Assembly: GCA_905221605.1 (NCBI GenBank)
Contig: CAJNDS010000385.1
Coordinates: 62,001-126,000 of the forward strand
DNA: 64,000 nucleotides
Direction of reading: 5' to 3'
From: Symbiodinium natans
Lineage: Eukaryota; Sar; Dinophyceae; Suessiales; Symbiodiniaceae
The position numbers and the translations under genes are program-made. The number at the start of each line of letters is the position of its first letter. Position 1 is the stretch's first letter. The notes beneath the pieces were generated by a model. The model made no database searches and was not told the origin of the DNA. It saw only the letters and a list, made by a program, of their open reading frames with translations. Below are positions 43,174 to 54,090 of this stretch, in pieces.

Positions 43174-44244
43174 GAGGCCCTGCGGGCAGCGGTAGTCAAA
43201 GGCAAGTTGGAGGATGTAGAACAGCCTCTTGAAGCTGGAGCTGATGCGAGGGCGCAGAGCAACAGTGAGGCTCCACTTCTTCAGCTCGCTGTTGGACAAG
43301 ATGACTTTTGGATGCAGGCTCAGGCTGCTGTCGACACGCGCAGCTTTGTGCGTGCATGTGAAGGAAGCAACACGAAGCTCGCGCAAACCCTGTTGGAGGC
43401 GAGCGTCAAAAACGAAAACATCTGCCTGTATGCTGATCAGACCCCACTCAATGCAGCAAGGCAGGTTGCACTGCAAAAAGCGGTGCTTGGAGGCAAGTTG
43501 GAGCTGGTGCAGCTTCTGCTTGAAGCTCGAGCTGATGTGAAGGGGTGCTGGTTTCCTCTCCTTCCCTTTGCCGAGGACGCGTGCATGGTGAGCCTCTTGA
43601 TGGAAGCTCAGGCAGATGTGGACACAAGGTGCCTGGTGCGCACCTGCAAGGATGGAAACGCAAAGCTCGCACAAAGGCTGCTGGAGGCAGGCGCCGACAA
43701 GGATGGCGTCGAGTGCACGGGTTTGACCCCGCTCCTTGCAGCATGTCAGAATGGGCACTTGGGTGTTGTGGGCCTGCTGGTGCAGTCCCGTGCAGATGCC
43801 AACAAGGGCACATGGTCGGGAAGAAGCCCTTTGGGCTTTGCATGCATGCGGGGCTGCGCGCAGCTTGCGCGTCTACTGCTGGACGCGCGAGCTTTGCCCG
43901 ACAAGAAATTCCGCGACATCGAGAATAATGACACGATTCTCGTCCCGCTTGTTGTGGCAGCGGCCTCCGGCCACGCTGAGCTTGTTGGCCTGTTGCTAGA
44001 GGCTCGCGCGGACACGGAGCGTAGATCGATGCTCAGATCCGATGCGCACGGAAGAAGGCCAAGGCGGCCAAGGACACCGCTCATGGCGGCCATCAAGGGC
44101 AACCACACCAAGGTGGTGTCGCTGCTGCTGCAAGCAAGAGCACAGCCGGAGGGTGGGAAGGAGTCGACCTTGCTCTGGGCATGCCAGAATTCACCCTTAG
44201 CGGTGCTGCGGCTCCTGCTGGCAGCTGGAGTGGATGTGAACCAG
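43174..44244 (+). CDS. Long ankyrin gene, exon block 1
   Basis: First recognised exon of an ankyrin gene running to 50189. It starts after a CAG acceptor at 43171-43173 with E-A-L-R-A-A-V-V and ends at N-Q before a GC donor (44245). It encodes about 357 residues with two successive modules. Each module has the order: K-L-E-L-V-Q-L-L-L-E-A-R-A-D-V, a short linker, D-V-D-T-R-C-L-V-R-T-C, then A-G-A-D-K-D-G and T-P-L-L-A-A-C-Q-N-G-H-L-G-V-V-G-L-L-V. The first module is abbreviated. Further repeats follow. The gene model joins 43174-44244, 45382-45471, 46100-46894, 48225-48314 and 48624-50189, all in phase 0. There may be exons further upstream. The product would be a large repeat scaffold; no enzymatic domain is seen. 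Confidence 0.75.
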
Positions 44245-45157
44245 GCCACGTGGCTCCATGTTGAAAGCTGGCTTTTTTTTTGCTTGGGCACGATGTGAAG
44301 GCACTACAACAACAGCAGGATTAGCTACCACTACTACCACTACTACCACCTTTTCCCTACCGCTACTCCCACGACCGCTTCCACCGCCACGGCTATTGCT
44401 TCTAAGTACTATTGCGACGAGCTGTGGTAGCTATGCTACTACACTGCTATACTATAGTACTGTTATGGAGAACGTGGTTCGCGGAACCAGAATCCCGAAG
44501 CCTTGCGGGAGGCACGGCCAAACCACCAGCATGACGACGAGTGCCGGATGGAAGACTCTTCTGACTCGGATGATGAGGCCTGTGCTTCATTTCAGTTTGT
44601 CAGGAATCGCATAGTTAGACAGTAGTCCAGCACCGAAGCAACAAAGCGCACTCCTAAACCCCCAAACCCCGAAACTCTTAACCTCACACACAGCCGAAGC
44701 TTAAAGCGCTCTTTAACCACTGTCTGAGTCCAGGAGATCACGGAGGAGTGCGGCGGCCCGTTGCTTTAGGGCTGTGGGTGGTTTTGGAGGTTCATGGGTC
44801 TTTTAGGCTCAGGGGGTCAGAGCCGAAATGGCAAGCCTCTTGCCAAAAGGGATTCACAGTTTGAGAAGTGTCTAGGGGTTAGACAGCGGTAAGGTTCGGG
44901 TTGGACAGGGCGAAGCGGCTTATCCATACTTTGTTAGAGTCAAGTATATCATGTAAGGTATGCATGATCAAATGTGCAGTGAAGCCCTTAGCAGAAACCC
45001 TAAACTTCACCCTAAACTGCCCGACCCCTACACCTCGATGGGGTTAAACCCCCAATGCCGGACCCCAATGAGAGTCTGAGTCCTGGCAGCGCCAGTGCCT
45101 CCCGCAACTCTGCCACCGAGACTGGTATGTGTCGTAGGTTGTTGGTAGCCGTGTTGC

Positions 45158-45202
45158 ACCCTAACCCTAAACCCTAAACCCTAAACCCTAAACCCTAAAC
45201 AC
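45158..45202 (-). repeat. CCCTAAA tract in ankyrin intron
   Basis: About six CCCTAAA units in the intron 44245-45381. Confidence 0.85.
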
Positions 45203-45381
45203 CCTTGACGGTGTAGGTGGCGGGGCGCATCCAAGTCCTAGTGTAGCTGTTTTGGGCCTCTGAAGAAGTCCCCCGCCGTGTTCGCATGTAGGTTTGCGAG
45301 CGTGCTGGGCGGGTGGCAAACAACCCTAAACTTCCTAAACCCTTAACCCCTGGACGGAGGGGAAAAAACCCTTGGACAAAG

Positions 45382-45471
45382 GAGTACATCACGCCTTTGG
45401 CCTTCTCCGTGAAAGAAGGCTGCTCTGACGAAGTGCGTGTCTTGTTGGAGGCTCGCGCCAACGCGGACCAG
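45382..45471 (+). CDS. Ankyrin gene, 90-base exon a
   Basis: Exactly 30 codons, one ankyrin repeat: E-Y-I-T-P-L-A-F-S-V-K-E-G-C then V-L-L-E-A-R-A-N-A-D-Q. It is bounded by an AAG acceptor and a GA donor. Joined to the previous exon, it completes a repeat (D-V-N-Q then E-Y-I-T-P-L). The downstream intron is flanked by a 9-bp direct repeat, CAGGACATG. Confidence 0.65.
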
Positions 45472-46099
45472 GACATGGAGTGATGTATTCATAGTGGATT
45501 AAGGGCTTCAGGCAAGGCAAACTTGTTCCACATAAAGTATGGTGCAGGAATTGCATTCAGAGTGCTGCAGGCGCTCGGGGTGGTTACCGGGGGCTTTAGA
45601 GAGGAGGGTCTGAGTCTTACATTACACGCAGTGTTGCTATCCCATGTTGCCATGTTTGCTGGCGCCGTACTCCTTCAACCTTACTCAGTTCCTTTACAAG
45701 ACCATAAAGATAGATCATACGCTAAACCCAAAGCCTGGAAACCTGAAACCCACGCTTCCAAGTGCGCTTGCTATGTTTCTACTGTCGGCATGTCGTTCTG
45801 GAGTAGGGTCCGCATTGATCAATGCTGATAACATACGGATTCTCCACAGCTGCATGGTGCAGTGTGTACCATCTACTCAAGTGTATACGATCCACTAATT
45901 AGATGGCAACTTGGGCCTTTCCCAACACAGGCTTCTCCTAAGAATCTACCCCAAGTTACTAGAATCCGCAGAACTGTAACCCGAACAAGGGTGCCCTTTG
46001 GTTTCGGAAACCCATATACCATCTACGATGACATGCGTACGAGACTGTTCCAGGGTTTCTTCAAGGCCGCCAGAGCCTGGCACCACAGCCCCTGGTCAG

Positions 46100-46894
46100 G
46101 ACATGCTCCGAACAGCCGTGATTTCAGGCAATGTGGACGTGGCGCAGCTCCTGCTGCGGGCGCGCGTGGACGCCACGGCTCATGGTAGAAACCCGGAGGA
46201 GGTCCCACTGCTTCTCGTCGCGGTCCGGCAAGAGAAATGCTGCATGGCAGAACTCTTGATGAAGGCCTGTGCCGATGGAAGCTTGGTCCTCGCGTGCGAA
46301 CATGGGCATGCGCAGCTTGCAGAGTCCCTGATGCTCGCTGGCGCCGACCAAGATGGTCAGTGGGCATACGCGGGAAATCTGACCCCTCTCCTTTCGGCAG
46401 CAAGGAACGGCCACCAGGACGTGGTGGGCCTTCTGCTCCAGCACAGAGCGGATCCGAACAAAGCAATAGTGTTGTGGGGTAGCCCTTTGGCCAATGCCTG
46501 CAGCAACGGCAACCTAGGCCTTGTACGCTTGCTGATGGAGGCGGCAGCTCTGGTCGATGAAGCTTCTTGCGGCCCAAGTGGTGAGGCGCGAATGACCCCG
46601 CTTGCAGCGGCGGCGAGCAAAGGGCACTTGGAGCTTGCCCGCCTGTTGCTCGAGGCCCGGGCCGCTATTGATACACCTGTGGGCGAGGCCGATGCTAACG
46701 AGAAGGAAGCTGTCACGATGGTGGCACCACTCACTGCGGCCATGGAGGGGAACCATGCCAACATGGTGTCTCTGTTGCTGCAGGCTGGGGCACAGGCGGT
46801 TGGCTGCAAGGAGTCGCCATCGCTATGGGCATGTCGGCATGGACACTTGGAGATCTTGCGGCTCCTGATAGCGGCTGGATTGGACGTGAACGAG
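46100..46894 (+). CDS. Long ankyrin gene, exon block 2
   Basis: 265 residues, eight or so ankyrin repeats with the same module order as block 1 but more diverged. Entry is through a CAG acceptor into D-M-L-R-T-A-V-I-S-G-N-V. Exit is at D-V-N-E before a GC donor, the position equivalent to the end of block 1. The frame runs on to a stop at 46970-46972, which is inside the intron in this model. If the intron were retained, the protein would end there. Confidence 0.7.
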
Positions 46895-48224
46895 GCCATG
46901 CCCCACCCGGAAACATGCCCCAAAATCGGTACCAAACGAAACCCCGTGGAGTGCCCCGTGGAGGTCCTGTAAAACCATGCAGTAAAGGCTCATTTTGAAG
47001 AGTTGGGTAGCTATATGTCACTTACTGTGTATAAACTAGTACGCTACAGTATACTGTCGCAATTGTTGTAGTGAACTCCAGTAGACGTACTGCAAACATG
47101 ATGCTGGCTACCAGAAAAGCTGATCGAATATCAGCCTTATCCAGAATGGTACAGCACACTACTTCCACTGCATACTGCCATCCTGGTCAGAGTAGCACCC
47201 TAAGACCTAAAGCACTAAATCCCAAACCCATATGATTGAATGCCACAGCCTAAAAGTTGCGCCTGCTACGAGGGGCAGCCCCGAAGTTAATTTCGAACCA
47301 AGAGCGGGGGACAGGTCCTCTTCAACTATAGGCACGCTGTACAGTACTCTAGTACACCATGTCACTAGGGTTTAAGAATGACATGAGGGTCTACTACAGG
47401 CTGTGCATACTTGAGTCTGTGTTTTTTTCATTGTACTTGTGTAGTGGTCAAACAAAAGGGCTTGCAAGCTTAAGAGTAGGGTCCAATCTCTTCCGTCTTT
47501 CGGCCTGGCATGACAGTTCTCCAGATGGTCTTCGTGCACTTAAACCCTGAACCCGAATGAAACCCTGACACCTAAACCGTAAACCCTGCTCTGTACGATA
47601 CCTAGCGCAATATGCCTGGAGGCATTAGATCGACATCCTGCAGATTCCGATGAGGAAGAGTGGTCGCGGTGCCAGGCGAATGAGCTCAGTAGCATTGAGT
47701 AGTTTGCGCTAGCATGCTGTGGTTTGTGTTACAGGCGGTAGCGTACTTCATTGTGCTATATGTACTATGACTGGTATATACTAGGGTGCGTGATTCGAGT
47801 ATGCTGCAAGAGTGAACTACAGCATCTACATCAGGGTAGAGTTGCAGTCGCAGCAGCCTGCAACGCTTGGTCATACATCCTCGCGTGCCCTGAGTTGAAC
47901 AATTTGAGCTCCCTCACCCCTGCAAGGGCGTATAGACAAAAATCTAGGTTGTTCACAGGCAGCCACCTTTCTTCGACTGCGATAGAATATTGGAGTTGTT
48001 TTTGCATATGCTGCCATGCCGCGTCCAGCTACTGCCCAAGCTTCCTTGTGTGTCCTCTACGTGCACCTTCATTCCAGACAGATTGTTGGGTACAGTTTGG
48101 AAAAGGGTGGTGGCGGCAGTGCCCAGTCAGTATAGCATCTTATGGTGTAGCTTAGTCTAGCGCTCTACACTGTGCATGAGCTCTATAAGTCCCAAAGCAG
48201 TCAACCGCCAGAGCTCTGCTGAAG

Positions 48225-48314
48225 GAGTGCGCCACGCTGCTGGCAACCTCCGCGCAGCACGGGAATGTCGATGTCGTGCGAGCTTTGCTCGAGGCGGGAG
48301 CGCCGGTGGACCAG
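48225..48314 (+). CDS. Ankyrin gene, 90-base exon b
   Basis: A second 30-codon exon, equivalent to 45382-45471 in length, phase and splice signals (AAG acceptor, GA donor). It reads A-T-L-L-A-T-S-A-Q-H-G-N-V then A-L-L-E-A-G-A-P-V-D-Q. It is evidence that a two-exon cassette was duplicated within the gene. Confidence 0.6.
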
Positions 48315-48342
48315 GAGACTCCGGGGTTCGAGAAAAAGAAAT

Positions 48343-48400
48343 GTAGGGTTTAGGGTTTAGGGTTTGGGGTTGAGGGTTTAGGGTTTAGGGTTTAGGGTGG
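48343..48400 (+). repeat. TTTAGGG tract in ankyrin intron
   Basis: About eight units inside the short intron 48315-48623. Confidence 0.85.
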
Positions 48401-48623
48401 ATTCGGGTTGAGGGTAGGGTTTGTAGGATAGTTCCGGTTATGCGCCAGGCAAGTGTTCAAGGGATTTGCACAGTATCAGCAGCTTGAATGAATGCTTGGA
48501 GTGTTGGGTTGTCTTAAGAAGAACTTGTCCATCCTGGTTTGCCAGTGAGTGTCGCCGAACACAACTTCTCATAAGGCTTGAAGGCATCCAACGCCTCATA
48601 ATGTCGCATGCCTTGACGAACAG

Positions 48624-50189
48624 GCTGCACTGCGGACAGCAGTGGTTGGAGGCAAGTTGGAGCTAGTGCAGCTACTTCTTGAAGCTCGAGCTGATGTGAA
48701 GGGGCGCCGTGGAGACGAGGTTCCGCTCCTTCTCCTTGCGGTGGGGCAAGAGGACGCGTGCATGGTGAGCCTTTTGATGGAAGCTCAGGCAGACGTGGAC
48801 ACGGGGTGCCTGGTGCTCACCTGCCAAGATGGAAACACACAGCTCGCACAAATGCTGCTGGAGGCAGGGGCCGACAAGGACGGCATCTGGGAATACGTTG
48901 GTTTGACCCCACTCCTTGCAGCATGTCAGAATGGGCACTTGGGTGTTGTGGGCCTGCTGGTGCAGTCCCGTGCGGATGCCAACAAGGAAACATGGTTGGG
49001 AAGCCCTTTGGTCAATGCATGCCTCAAAGGCCACCGTGAGCTTGCGGGAATACTGCTCGAGGCGCGAGCTCCAGTTGACAAGGACTGCTGCCATCCAGAC
49101 GGGGAGTGGCGCCTGACTCCACTGGTTGCAGCAGCGGGTTTCGGTGACGAAGAGCTTGCGCGCCTCTTGCTGGAAGCTAGGGCAGATGTGCTGCAGGCCA
49201 CGGCGAATGGCTTTGGGGAGCCTTGCCAAACGCCCTTGCTCGCAGCGTGCCGTGGTGGGCACTCGGAGCTGGTGCTGCTCTTGCTCAGCTCCGGCGCAGA
49301 AAATAAGAAGGATGAAACGTGCTACCACCTGTACACAGACAGACAACCAGTCGGGAGACTGACGACACCTCTCATGGCGGCCATCGAGGAAGGCCACACC
49401 AACGTGGTGTCCGTGTTGTTGCAGGCAGGAGTGCAGCCAGACGGCGGCAGGGAGTCGCCATTGCTCGGAGCTTGCGGCCTCGGGCGCTTGGAGATCCTAC
49501 AGCTCTTGCTGGCAGCTGCTGCGGATGTGAATAGGACGGATCCTGGTGCACCCATTACACCTCTCATAGCTGCTTGTGCAATGACAGATGCCAGCCATGA
49601 TGTACGGACAGAGATGGTGCGTCGGTTGTTGCAAGAAAAGGCGAATGCCAACCAGGATGCGGGAACAACACCTTTGGTTATGGCCAGCCTGCAGGGCGAC
49701 CTTGCCATCGCGAAACTTCTGTTGCTGGCTGGCGCTGACAGAGACACCCCTGCTTCCTCGTCTGTGCTTTGTTGCAGGGAAAGCAGGTGCTACACCCCAC
49801 TCACCGCAGCATGTTGGATGGGTCATATCGACGTGGTCTGCCTGTTGCTTCAGGAAAAGGCAGATGCCCAGGGCACGTGCGCTGGTGAAACGCCTCTGGT
49901 GTGCGCATGTTTGGGTGGCTATTCCGGGATCGCAGGCCTGCTCCTGGCAGCTAAGGCCGAGGCAGATGTCGAGGCCTGCATTCGTGTATGCTCTGGCTCG
50001 GTTTTGACCTCTGCCCACTACACCCCTCTCACCGCGGCCTGCAAGATTCCTGGCGGTACTGAGCAGAATTTTGGGGATCTGATCTGCGGGGTCTCCTGCA
50101 AGCTGTTGGAGTGGAGATTCAATTACACTCGGGCCATGCTGATGTCATACATAGGGTCTCCACTGCTGCAGTGGCAACATAAACAGTAG
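48624..50189 (+). CDS. Long ankyrin gene, exon block 3
   Basis: Up to 521 residues and about fourteen ankyrin repeats. The first half closely follows block 1; the stretch around T-P-L-L-A-A-C-Q-N-G-H is identical in protein and nearly so in DNA (43735-43800 versus 48908-48980). Repeats stay regular until about residue 475. After that, the last 40 residues before the stop at 50187-50189 no longer look like ankyrin, so a donor near 50040 and further exons are possible. No 3' exon was found before 64 kb. Confidence 0.75.
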   Translation, partial: AALRTAVVGGKLELVQLLLEARADVKGRRGDEVPLLLLAVGQEDACMVSLLMEAQADVDTGCLVLTCQDGNTQLAQMLLEAGADKDGIWEYVGLTPLLAACQNGHLGVVGLLVQSRADANKETWLGSPLVNACLKGHRELAGILLEARAPVDKDCCHPDGEWRLTPLVAAAGFGDEELARLLLEARADVLQATANGFGEPCQTPLLAACRGGHSELVLLLLSSGAENKKDETCYHLYTDRQPVGRLTTPLMAAIEEGHTNVVSVLLQAGVQPDGGRESPLLGACGLGRLEILQLLLAAAADVNRTDPGAPITPLIAACAMTDASHDVRTEMVRRLLQEKANANQDAGTTPLVMASLQGDLAIAKLLLLAGADRDTPASSSVLCCRESRCYTPLTAACWMGHIDVVCLLLQEKADAQGTCAGETPLVCACLGGYSGIAGLLLAAKAEADVEACIRVCSGSVLTSAHYTPLTAACKIPGGTEQNFGDLICGVSCKLLEWRFNYTRAMLMSYIGSPLLQWQHKQ

Positions 50190-51046
50190 AAGTAACTTGA
50201 AGTACATTTATGGAAATTGAGGTGAGAACAAAAGAACAACAGTTCAACAGTGCAATTTGTCTAGTATGGCTCATGGCCAGTGAGGAATGGCCATGTGCCA
50301 GTGGCAAGCATGCTGCTGGATTCTGGGGCAAAGAGGTTCAAGGCCACAAGCAGTGGCGACACCGTACCTTGCCTGTGCCAGCCATTGAAACCGTACGCTT
50401 CGTCATGTTCGTGAGCACACTATACTATCAGGCGGTGTACGATAAATAGTAAGCCATATAGTATCCGAAACTTCGGTTCCGCACCTCATCGGACTCGTCT
50501 ACAGCACCGCATTCAACTGCGGTCACGTCTACGCCCGCTCTGTGCCCTAGGGATAAGTTGCACCGGCGCCTTAAACCGGCCAAACCCTAGACTCTCAGCC
50601 CCAACTCCTGAGCCCATGTTAATCTCGACATTCCAAACCCAACAGAATCCTAAACCCAAACCCTGAACAATTCAACCCTAGGCCCCAGTTCCTAATGGCT
50701 GTTTATGGGCAGATGCGCAATGTAAAGCATGAGAGTTAGAAGGTTCTCTTCGACACACGTATGTGCCCTGCAGCACGACCCAGTCAGCTAGCAAGCACCA
50801 GAAGAAGCCAGTGGCCTCAAACCCTGAAGCCGAGACTGCAAACCCTCCCAAGCCCCGAACCCCAAACCTCGCCCGCCTTTCGCGGAGCGAGCGTCGAAAC
50901 CCTTAACCCTGCAACCCTAAACCCTGTGGCACAAAACCCCTAAGCCCCTGAGCCGAACGTCCAGCTGAGGCTTGGTCCTGGGCGCATCGTCTTCGCAAAC
51001 ATCCGGCAAGCCTGAGGCGAGGGCTTGCGGGCTTGAGGGTTCAGAG

Positions 51047-51156
51047 TTGGGATGTTCCCCCTCTTATAGTAACAGTCCTAAATAGCGATTGTCGTACTCC
51101 CGCCCCAATATTTTTGTCCCGAGTAAGGACTGTTAGCATACGGGGGAGCATCCCAA
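51047..51156. mobile_element. MITE copy 3, TTGGGATG ends
   Basis: 110 bp with TTGGGATGTTCCCCC at the left and a near-exact reverse complement at the right. The inner AACAGTCCT and AGGACTGTTA pair is present, as in copy 1. Confidence 0.8.
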
Positions 51157-52075
51157 GTTCCGAGCTTCATACGATGGCTTTGCGGGTTGTTTTGGGTTCA
51201 GGGTCCCGGGGGTCTGGGGCCAAGTAAACTCTGCAACTCTGCCTTGCAGCAATGCACTAGGATGGGCAGCAATTGCAAGGAGGGCTTAAATTAGGGTGAG
51301 CTCCCGCTGTCATGGTGAGAGTCTCTTCGGATGTGCTTGCCCCACCTTCAGTGCTTAATTGGGTAGAGGGTCATGGGCTTCGGAGGGTTTAAGATTTTAA
51401 GGTTGGGGTGCAAGGCTACGAGCAGAGAGGACTGAGCTTGATGACATTGGTACCAGGTCGTTGAAGCCTTGCAAAATGTATTAGTGCCCTGGGTGCCGAG
51501 GGGAAGAAGTCCTACAGAAGCACCAAACCGCACTGTGTGTTGGGCAGCAACCCCTCCCCCCCCCCCACGCGCACTAACATGCAAGGGTGTTGGGCGTGAT
51601 GGAGCTTAGGTCATCACAGTTTGTGGGCTAAGGGTGGCTAGAGCACACGGTGTCCGACGTCCCGGCAGTAGTTGTGTTGTGGGGTTGCAGTCTTCAGCGA
51701 TTGAGGCATTCAGGGTTGGTTAGCCTGTTACTGGTATGAGCTTCAGGTTTTGGAGCTTATATTCGGCAACAAGGGTGCAGGGTGGGGAGTTTAGGGTTTT
51801 GGGTTTTGGGTTTAGGGTTTAGGGTTTGGCGTGAATGTTTTGGAGGCATGGGTGCTTATACAGGCAGGGGCGTCGCGATCGGCAGGGTCCAAAAAGGCCA
51901 ACATCTACAAACCTCTTTCAACAATCTTCAAGGCGCAAGTCCCCCCTACTGCCAGAAATCCCAAAAAGCCCAGAAACCCCAACCCGAGATCAAACAGTCC
52001 AAAGCCACCAGGGTTTCCAAAGCCCTAAAGCCACAAAGGACGCCCTCGAGCTATACTTGCTTCCGAAACCTTGAA

Positions 52076-52180
52076 TCCCTAAACCCTAAACCCTAAACCC
52101 TAAACCCTAAACCCTAAACCCTAAACCCTAAACCCTAAACCCTAAACCCTAAACCCTAAACCCTAAACCCTAAACCCTAC
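52076..52180 (-). repeat. CCCTAAA tract, about 14 perfect units
   Basis: The longest perfect tract in the window. A further mixed block, including a change of orientation to TTTAGGG, lies at 52310-52380. Confidence 0.9.
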
Positions 52181-53396
52181 CCCAAAAGGAAGCCCATCAG
52201 GTGCGGGGCAAACTCTTACACTTCGAGCCCCGAGCGCCGGTGCGCGGGCAAGCTTCTGAAGCTCTTAGCCAAAGGCGGAGGCTAAGGCAGAAGAGTGTTC
52301 GGGAAACCCGAAACCCGAGACCCGAAACCCTAAACCCTAAACCCTAAACCCTAAACGCTAGGGGTTTAGGGCTTAGGGTTGGTTAGGATGAACACCTATA
52401 GGACTTTTCTTCTAGGGAGTTGCAGACTCTTTGGTGTCTATACTCCACCGCAGCAGGTTAGAGTGTACTACAGGGTGTCTGCATCGTGTGCGTGTACTAC
52501 TTCTATGGTAGGTCAAGCTCATTACACAATTAAGGGTCGGTTCAGCTGCCTGCTAATTACATATCGGGCGTCTTCTGAGGGGGGTGTTATCTCTTTGCTA
52601 GTTAGTGAGGCTACTGGAGCGGCTGCTATCTTGCCATTTTGCTGCTTAATAACTATACTGCTGCTACAATGGAAAGTAAGACTCAAACTACCAGGATTTC
52701 AGCACACGCTTGAAGCTCAGAGCATGGATACATTGATTGAGTTGCTTGCTTAAGTGTTTATCCAGAATTTGGACCTTGGTTATTCAAAACTAGACTGGTG
52801 GCTTGCCTAAGCCCTAAACCGCCAGCCAGCGGTTTCTCTTAGGGTTGAGGGCAGCAAGTCGCTACCAGGAACCAACATCTTCGTACAGGTCCCCCACGTC
52901 GCCCAGCCAACAACCAGTGGTAGCGGCCATGCAGATAGAAGGCTAGAACTGCTAGTTTGGGGGGCACAGGTGGCGTCCCGGCACACTCTGCAAGATAGTC
53001 CGAATTCGTTCCTGGGGCTGCGCCTCGGGCATTCGGTAGCATCTGAGAGTCCTTGGAGCCTCCAACGGTCGCACAATGTCGCATCGGGATAGGGTTTTAG
53101 GATCTTACTGCAGGGGTGATCTATTGTTGATGCTTTGTACGCATCCGGCAGGACACGGGATGCCGTACGGAATGCAAAGAATCCACAGTCTCCATGCGCG
53201 AAAAAGTTCGACGGCCACAACGCAGCGTGCGTTGTTATCGTATCTTAGGCGGCCCCAATTCTCAGACTTTTGGGTGCTGCCGACATGGGGTGTGCAGAGG
53301 CTACAGGAAGTCTCAATCTGTTCACCATATCACAAAGGAGTTCCGCAAACCCCAAGTCTGACAGCAACAGCTTCATTCCAGCTCATGGGAGCTTCT

Positions 53397-53430
<34 letters not shown>

Positions 53431-54090
53431 GCCGAGACCTTTAGGGTCCATTTGGCCATTTCCTTTATATTGAAGTACTGCCCTCAGAATGAGCGGCCAG
53501 AACCTGAATTCGCCATTGCAGACCCTGGGCCTGACATAGACATCCACACTATTTTAGACCCTAGCCATTCCAGACCTTTGCATGCAGGACTGCAGGGTGT
53601 GTCGTGCATTCACCAAGGATCTGAATCGGTTCCGGGCTAGGGTCTCCAGTGGTAGCCATGACCATTCCATACTCTTCGCACGTGACAAGTAGGGTGCCGC
53701 CATTCCAAACCCTCGCAAACTGAGGTACAGGAACCATCACGGGCGGGCTCTGTAGATGTCGCAATTCACAAGAGATCTCGCCACACAACGCAACTGTAGG
53801 TCTCAATGACGGGGGCCAAGAGCCCCGGTAAAAAGAATGAAAGAATAGATCGCCATTTCGGTGATCCATTATCAATCAATGACTCGCTATAACCAGAAGA
53901 ATGTGGAGAATATGTCTCACCCTCTCATGGTTCCATCTGAGCGATTTCGCCCGTCATATCTTTGGCCTGGCTTCCTTCTTCTCCGTCTCGATTGATGCTT
54001 TGGGTGTGTCCGCGCAACTTTCATCACACAAGCGATGGATATAGGCATTGTATTAACTTTTGTGGTGTAGTTACTATTTCGCTCCTTTTC

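Larger units (their letters stand above)
50190..54090. other. Gene-poor stretch
   Basis: No gene is supported. It contains degenerate CCCTAAA-like DNA (50570-50950), a MITE, telomere tracts near 52.1 and 52.3 kb and a (TA)n run at 53400-53427. A 137-codon minus-strand frame at 52807-53220 has no recognised family. Confidence 0.5.
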
